A DNA stretch of 64,000 nt from Pisolithus tinctorius (lineage: Eukaryota > Basidiomycota > Agaricomycetes > Boletales > Pisolithaceae). Positions within the stretch are counted from its first letter, which is position 1, and the number at the start of each line of letters is the position of its first letter. The notes under the pieces are model-generated. The model was not told the DNA's origin. It did not search any database and was given only the letters and a program-made list of their open reading frames with translations. Position numbers and translations under genes: made by a program. Below, one piece after another: positions 58,827 to 64,000 of this stretch. The stretch spans positions 1 through 64,000 of the forward strand of contig JANFAH010000024.1 of assembly GCA_024663395.1 (NCBI GenBank), written 5' to 3'.

Positions 58827-59540
58827 TGTCAAGTCCAGGCCTACTCTGACCAACTCTGATGCTTAACAAGGTCTAGAGGAGGGTCCGGAAGCAAGTCCGA
58901 CACAGAAGAACAGAACTCCAACTAGCGGAGCGTTGGCAGGAACGAAGACTGCCGAGACAAAGGCGGAGCGGAGTGAGGGCATCGGGTTTAGCTCGTGCGC
59001 TATCCCCTTGCACGATCTCAGCCCTCGTATTTCAGAAGGAGAGTACAGACGGAGAGTCGGAGATAACTCCGACAGACAGAAGACGGAATTGGAGGGAGTA
59101 GGAACTAAGTTGATATTCATACTAAAGAACAGTGGAGTACAGTACATGCTTTTATACTGCTATGGAGGTACAGTAACTGGAATCAGAACTGACATACGGG
59201 GACTCATAAATTTTCAAGTAAAACTTCCTGGATGATGAATGAAGGGTAGACGGAGGACATACGAACGGGTAACACAGAACATCCAGAAAAGGAAACAGTC
59301 CAGGTGCTGGACCATGCGGTGAGTGCACTGTGGAGTTCCTGACTGTGAAGGTAGTCACATGACCCCTCAGAGGACAGACCGCTCGGTCTGGTAGGAGAGT
59401 GACACAAGTCCGACAGCAGTCGGAGCGGAGATGGTTCGCAACCAACAGAAGTTGGGCAGAGTTGGTGCGGAGTGAGTGAATGACCGGTGGAGTAGGGCAT
59501 GGAGCGAGCAAGGGCTTAGTGTGAACGCATGGTTATGACA
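58827..59540 (-). repeat. 5' LTR of the chromovirus
   Basis: 714 bp; ends TGTCAAGTCC and GGTTATGACA on the plus strand, an inverted TGTCA/TGACA pair. It lies upstream of gag on the minus strand and should contain the promoter. Confidence 0.9.
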
Positions 59541-59545
59541 CTCCT

Positions 59546-62306
59546 GGGCAATCTGGGCTTTTTCAGTCTCATAGGCCTCCTTTCCATGTTTCTTGGCTTC
59601 TGCTAGAGATACCTTGTTGTTTGCTTTGTGAGTCACCTCCTGTTGTTTTTCCATCTCAGCCCTCTCAATCACAGCAATGTGGTGGGAAGAAGCCTCATCT
59701 GAGGCATTGCTTGGCAAGAATGTGCTCCATATCTGTGGTATCTAAGTCAATGCAGGTAAGGTTAGTTATGAGTGCTGCGAGTTGTCTGAACACATACAAT
59801 GATGGGACTGTGGATGGTTGCAAGAAGCAACCACTGGTCAGCTGTCAAAGACCCACCAGTGGGGGTCCCAATGTCTGTTGGCAGCTTGCCACATGGCCCT
59901 GGGATGATAAACTACAATGTTTCAATTGGTTGGTATATGAAATGAGAGGGAGGGAAGAATGTACATCTGTGAGCATGCTATGCAGCATACCTAACTCATG
60001 ATTTGGTCGTAGTATCTTGCCTTGAACCCATATGCGGTAGAATTGTGTTTTCACAAGACCTGACATTAATGGAAGAGACATTTAGCACAGCAGGGAACAG
60101 GCATGATGGATGACTCACCTAAGAACAAGTTGTGCATGGGATCTATGACAATTTGTTCAACCAAGTCAAAGTATGGGAGATGAGAGAGTTGCAAATAGTG
60201 TGTTGTGAAATCTTTGACAAACATCTTCTGCACATTGGGGGATGGGAGGTTGCAATATTCCTCGCCTAAATGGCATTGCTCTACGTTCATCCATGGGGGA
60301 TGAGCTGGTGTTTGCATTAAGACAATGTTTAACAGTCAGTGTGTAATGATGCACCTCCTTTCTGGAAAGCATTTACATTTCCCTTGTCCATCAAGTGTAT
60401 CCAGCAACACATGCAGTAATAATTGTGTGAGTGCGACACAAAACCACCTATCTTATGTGCTGTGGGCTTGTCACATATGACCACAACCAATGTGACATGA
60501 ACAAGGTGACCTATTATGGTTGAGTAGATCTATGTATGAAAATATATTGTCTCACCTTCTGGTTGGGATTCTGTGGGTATCTTGATGCCATATTTCCAGA
60601 GCTGCAGTGAGTCAGAGATGATAGGTCGAAGGAAATGTTGTACTTGGTCTGGTGTTTGCTCTTTAGGTCCTGGCATGATGCTTGTACACATGAGATTCAC
60701 AGTCTGGTATCTGTACTCAGGAGGGAGGTTGCAAATTGAGAAGGAGGTAAGGCATGATGAATGAGATGGCATGATGTTACTTTGAATGTACGAAAACCTG
60801 TAGGGCCAGTGGGTGTTCAGTGTCAATTAGTTATGAGCTTATGAGATGAGTACATACCAGTCAGCACCAAGGCATAGCTCATTATTGGGGCCATGTTGTT
60901 CATTCTGGTTGTTTGAAAAAAATAATTTGCTGTTGGGCCCTTTGAGCTTCGCATGGCAGATACTGCCATCAAAGATGTCCATATAGATGCCAGGTGAGCA
61001 TGACTTGCCTCACCATCCATAAAGCATGTCCTTGATACCAGGAATCATGAGGATCAATGAAATCTGCTTGGATAATGGGAGGTAGGGGTACTTGACGATA
61101 GGAGTCTTCAATGCGTGTGCATTACCCCACAGGGTTTGCCCTGGAAGAAACAAATTGACATTACAGGAAGTGCATGTATCATGACATAGTGGCAATGTGG
61201 CAGGTGGATAGACATCATGACATGTTGGACAGACAGGTAGCATGTGAACCAGTTTATTGATGCCAAGGATGCAATTGCTGGAATGGAGAGTGGTAAATGG
61301 AAGACTTGAGTTTGAGTTAAAGAACAGAAGAAGTAGTGAGAATATAGCAAGTAGTGCATTGCAAGCAATGCACAGGAGATGGAATTGGAGGTGGAGCCAT
61401 GATACAGTCGCATGAATGATCATGACATGGTCTGGCAATTCTGTGAGGTTGGCCCTGTCTGCTCACACCTCCTTGTCAATAAAGAAAGGATCTGGATCAT
61501 CTTCATCATGCATGAGATGGAGAAGAGCTTCATCAGTTGGGACAGTTTGAGGAGACTCATCATCTTCATTGGGATAGGACCAGGTGAAGCCAACATCATG
61601 GGGTACTTCTAGTTGACCATCATCATATACAGAATTTTGCTCATCAAGGACCTGATCTCTGATCTGTTGCAGCTGACGTTCGAGAGCACATTGTTCTGGG
61701 TCAGATGGGAGATGATAAGCATCAAAAGACATTAGAGGTCGAGAGGTAGTAGATGTCCACATGTTGTACTCCTGAAAATAGTTGACCACCAAAAGGAGCA
61801 CCTCTGGACTGTGAAAATTAGGACCCAAGTTGGGTAGATCACTGCCAAATGTCAGAATATCAAGGTCCTTGCCAGTTAAAGTACTGTGGTCAAGCATTTC
61901 CTGCTCAACAGGACTAGTCGAGGAACATGGGGGGTCAGAGAAAACAACATTAGTGGAGAGAGGTGCAGGGGGGGCACATATAGGATGTGGAAACATTCGT
62001 AAGACAGACCCATGGTCTTTATAGGTTGAAGGAACAACACAGAGCCCTGCCACATGCAGCTGGGTCTTTGATGCCTCAGTAGCTTTATGGAGATCAGCAC
62101 ATTCATGGGCAGGGACTAGAGCCCCATGGCATCCTTTGGACTTGCAATGGCACTGCCAAAACCCCATCGAGGCAATAGCTTGATCGATGTGGGCAATGTA
62201 GTGTAGTGGGTGCAGGTGCAGGTGCAGGTGCAGGTGTGGATGGGCAGGAATGGGATCTCATGTGGACAAAAAAAAAGATCACATGCATGCTGGTTATACA
62301 ACTCAC
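59546..62306 (-). pseudogene. Tnp2-type transposase, N-terminal half
   Basis: Minus-strand exons in order: a Cys/His segment (CHCKSKGCHGALV, near 62140), an acidic region (to about 61460), the LPLSKQISLILMIPGIKDMLYGW block (near 61060), GDIFDGSICHAKLKGP-like codons (near 60960), the SNIMPSHSSCLTSFSICNLPPEYRY block (near 60720), the PYFDLVEQIVIDPMHNLFLG block (near 60150) and KTQFYRIWVQGKILRPNHELGMLH (near 60030). A Lys/Glu-rich helix runs to the chromovirus junction at 59546 and continues at 44132. These blocks are typical of fungal Tnp2-family transposases, which cut and paste their element. The exact start codon and splice sites were not fixed. Confidence 0.8.
62211..62236. repeat. GCAGGT hexamer repeat
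   Basis: Four or so tandem copies of TGCAGG near the 5' end of the transposase gene; they would encode Ala-Pro repeats on the minus strand. Confidence 0.8.
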
Positions 62307-62746
62307 AAAGGCAAATTTCTACATACAAAGACAAAGGTACTACTTGCAAGAGTGTTTGGTGGGGGGGGTGTTAGTATCAGCGAAGATCAGCTTGTAACAT
62401 TCCTGCCCAGCTATGAGGTTCTCCCTTATCTGAGCCCATCTGTCCTAGGTAATAACATGAGTACATAATGATGCAAAATGAAAAAAAAAGAAAACATACA
62501 TGGAGGAACTGTGTGCTGATACTACCAATATCCTCAGATTTGGCAAAGTTATCAGGTGTGAAGCTATGCTTGAGGGGACAGTGAAGACCACAAGCAGGTA
62601 CAGCAGAGACAGGTAATTCTGAAGCAACTTTCTAAAAGATGACATCAGTAAAGTGAGGAATGGTCTGTTAGAACTCACCTCAAGGAGCCTAGGGGTCCCT
62701 TCCTGACTTTCAGGCTTGGTTTCGCTGTTATTGATGACAGGGGCAC

Positions 62747-64000
62747 TGTCACACACCAAAGGTGTTGTGGACATGGTTACAGCTGACTCTGCCTAACTTG
62801 TTGATGAGTTGTGTGCAATGTCCATGCCATGCAGATGAAGACAAGAGGCCTCATGCATAGAAAGACTGTCAGACATTAACAGTCATCCTTCGCACAAGAA
62901 CAAGTTGTCAGTGCTAAAGAGAAAAGAGGAAGCGAGTTAAGTGTGTGTTAAAGGTTTTTAGTGCCCATGTATGGCATTCCGGTTTTTGTCATATCTCCAC
63001 CATTTCCAAAGATGTCGACTTCGTTCTCACACTCGCTTAAACTGCTCAGCCCCATGATTCTTCCTTCCAAATTTGGAGAGGATCCTCGCACCCTACACAT
63101 TTCTACAGCACTCCATCCATCAGATGCTCATTTTGCTAAGTCCATCAATCATGGCCACCTCTTTGTCAGTCATCTCGCTTGTCTCATTTGCCAGAGATGG
63201 TGGCTACATGTATCTGCCAGGCATTCCCACCAGCTTCTGTCCTGAAGCCCCCTGGTTCATCCCATTGTAGGGAATGTAATTTCCCTACTAGGGGAATTGT
63301 TTTATTTTGTTCATTTTATTTAGTTCTGATTCTAGGTATTTTTTCTGCTAGTGGTACTTAGAATTTCGCATTTTGGTCACTTAGTCAGCACTACCTAGTA
63401 CTGGATGTAGTTAGTTTTTTTTAAAAAAAACAATAGACAAGTTACCCACAGACAAGAGATGAGTTCGAGCAGGTCATTTCCCTGCACCCAGACAGCCATA
63501 GAAGCCTTCAGACGACTACCAGGATCCAGTCCCAGGCTATAGAAGCCCCTTTTGGCTTACTCTCTCCCCTCAGACATCACTCTCCTACTTCTCTCCAACT
63601 TAAATCCTTTTCCTACACCATCATTGTCAGCCCTGTCCTGTCCCATGCAGCTTGGTCAGCATGTTCTCCTTGTCAGTATGACTTCCAGAAGGACATTCTT
63701 TGGTTGCCTCAGGTCTGTCACTCAGTTAGAAAGGTCTTATGTGGTCATTTCAGTCTCCCCTCTTGATGAAGCATATGGATCGTTCCTCCCTGCTCCCTGC
63801 ACCATCTTTATTCTGATCTCGTCCATCATTCTTCCTACATTGCAACAGCTGCAGTATAATCTACTGTCCTCCAGCCTCCCTGATTGCATCCATGACAAGT
63901 ATGACATGCATCTTGCCTTCTTACTGCAAGATCCAGCAGAAGACATTCCCCCTTCTCCTCCTCCTCCATCAGCGCCCTGTCCATGAAGTTTTTGTTAACT
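62747..64000 (+). mobile_element. Long LTR, copy 3 (cut by window end)
   Basis: It starts TGTCACACACC as the other two copies do and follows them to the end of the window, apart from an inserted 352 bp element at 63266-63617. The internal frame is present in two parts (62961-63245 and 63552-63986). The 3' half lies outside the window, so its TSD cannot be checked. Confidence 0.75.
63266..63617 (+). mobile_element. Solo LTR nested in the long LTR (352 bp)
   Basis: This stretch is absent from the other two long-LTR copies. It starts TGTAGGGAATG and ends TTTTCCTACA and is flanked by CCAT (63262-63265 and 63618-63621). Its ends resemble those of the nested element at 47443, so the two may belong to related families. 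Confidence 0.75.

Larger units (their letters stand above)
44138..59540 (-). mobile_element. Chromodomain Ty3/gypsy retrotransposon (chromovirus)
   Basis: The element has two 714 bp LTRs in direct orientation and a perfect 5 bp TSD CTCCT (44133-44137 and 59541-59545). Transcription is on the minus strand: 5' LTR 58827-59540, gag 58765-57479, pol in the -1 frame to 46472, an antisense gene at 45047-46279, a polypurine tract and the 3' LTR 44138-44851. A 7.3 kb LTR element (47443-54729) sits inside the integrase. Without that insertion the element is about 8.1 kb. The LTRs differ at 40 of 714 sites, 39 of them transitions. Two TGA stops lie in pol, so the copy is dead. Confidence 0.93.
38840..62746 (-). 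mobile_element. Tnp2-type DNA transposon, expanded by nested insertions
   Basis: The transposase reads on the minus strand from about 62.3 kb to 59.5 kb and continues at 44.1-41.3 kb; a second gene on the plus strand (39238-41068) converges with it. The gap is a chromovirus (44138-59540) flanked by a perfect CTCCT duplication, and a solo LTR (41782-43648) interrupts the 3' half. Two convergent genes recall CACTA-type elements. I could not identify terminal inverted repeats, so the outer limits are approximate, and the right end may lie beyond the LTR at 62747. Confidence 0.7.

Overview
The window looks like genomic DNA of a mushroom-forming basidiomycete (Agaricomycetes). Host genes are split by 50-60 nt introns with GTRNGT donors, CTRAY branch sites and YAG acceptors. 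The gene families (DUF6699, HET-domain, NFX1, expanded G-domain proteins) and the transposons (Tnp2-type DNA transposon, chromodomain Ty3/gypsy) are typical of that group. No tRNA, rRNA or CRISPR locus was recognised.

Layout. 1-10.4 kb: two old, inverted ~2.5 kb duplications, each with a DUF6699-type gene (copy 1 frameshifted, copy 2 intact), flank a nine-exon GH3-family gene. 12.7-27.9 kb: two paralogous G-domain (GTPase-like) membrane protein genes face each other (A on +, B on -). Each has a ~2.7 kb array of ~80 bp units that look like complete introns, always separated by exactly 3 nt. Between them lie a nested pair of long LTRs and a decayed integrase remnant. 28.9-29.3 kb: decayed third fragments of the DUF6699 and G-domain families. 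29.7-38 kb: ordinary CpG-rich host genes (an NFX1-type zinc-finger protein, a HET-domain protein and an unrecognised multi-exon gene).

38.8-64 kb is a nested transposon stack that the target-site duplications (TSDs) allow to be ordered. A Tnp2-type DNA transposon was interrupted by a 1.87 kb LTR (TSD GTGG) and by a 15.4 kb chromovirus (TSD CTCCT). The chromovirus pol gene was then interrupted by a 7.3 kb LTR element (TSD TCGG). That inner element carries one degenerate 1,860-codon frame: a Gag-like start, repeated ~70-residue modules and an in-frame fragment resembling a sterol/3-beta-hydroxysteroid dehydrogenase. All 13 premature stops in it are TGA, which fits CpG deamination of CGA codons. 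The chromovirus has a clear -1 frameshift signal between gag and pol and an extra antisense gene. Its two LTRs differ almost only by transitions at CpG-type sites.

The most unusual signal is the pair of intron-like arrays in the G-domain genes. If spliced unit by unit they would give dozens of consecutive single-codon exons. CpG depletion of the same gene bodies and of the transposons suggests long-term cytosine methylation.
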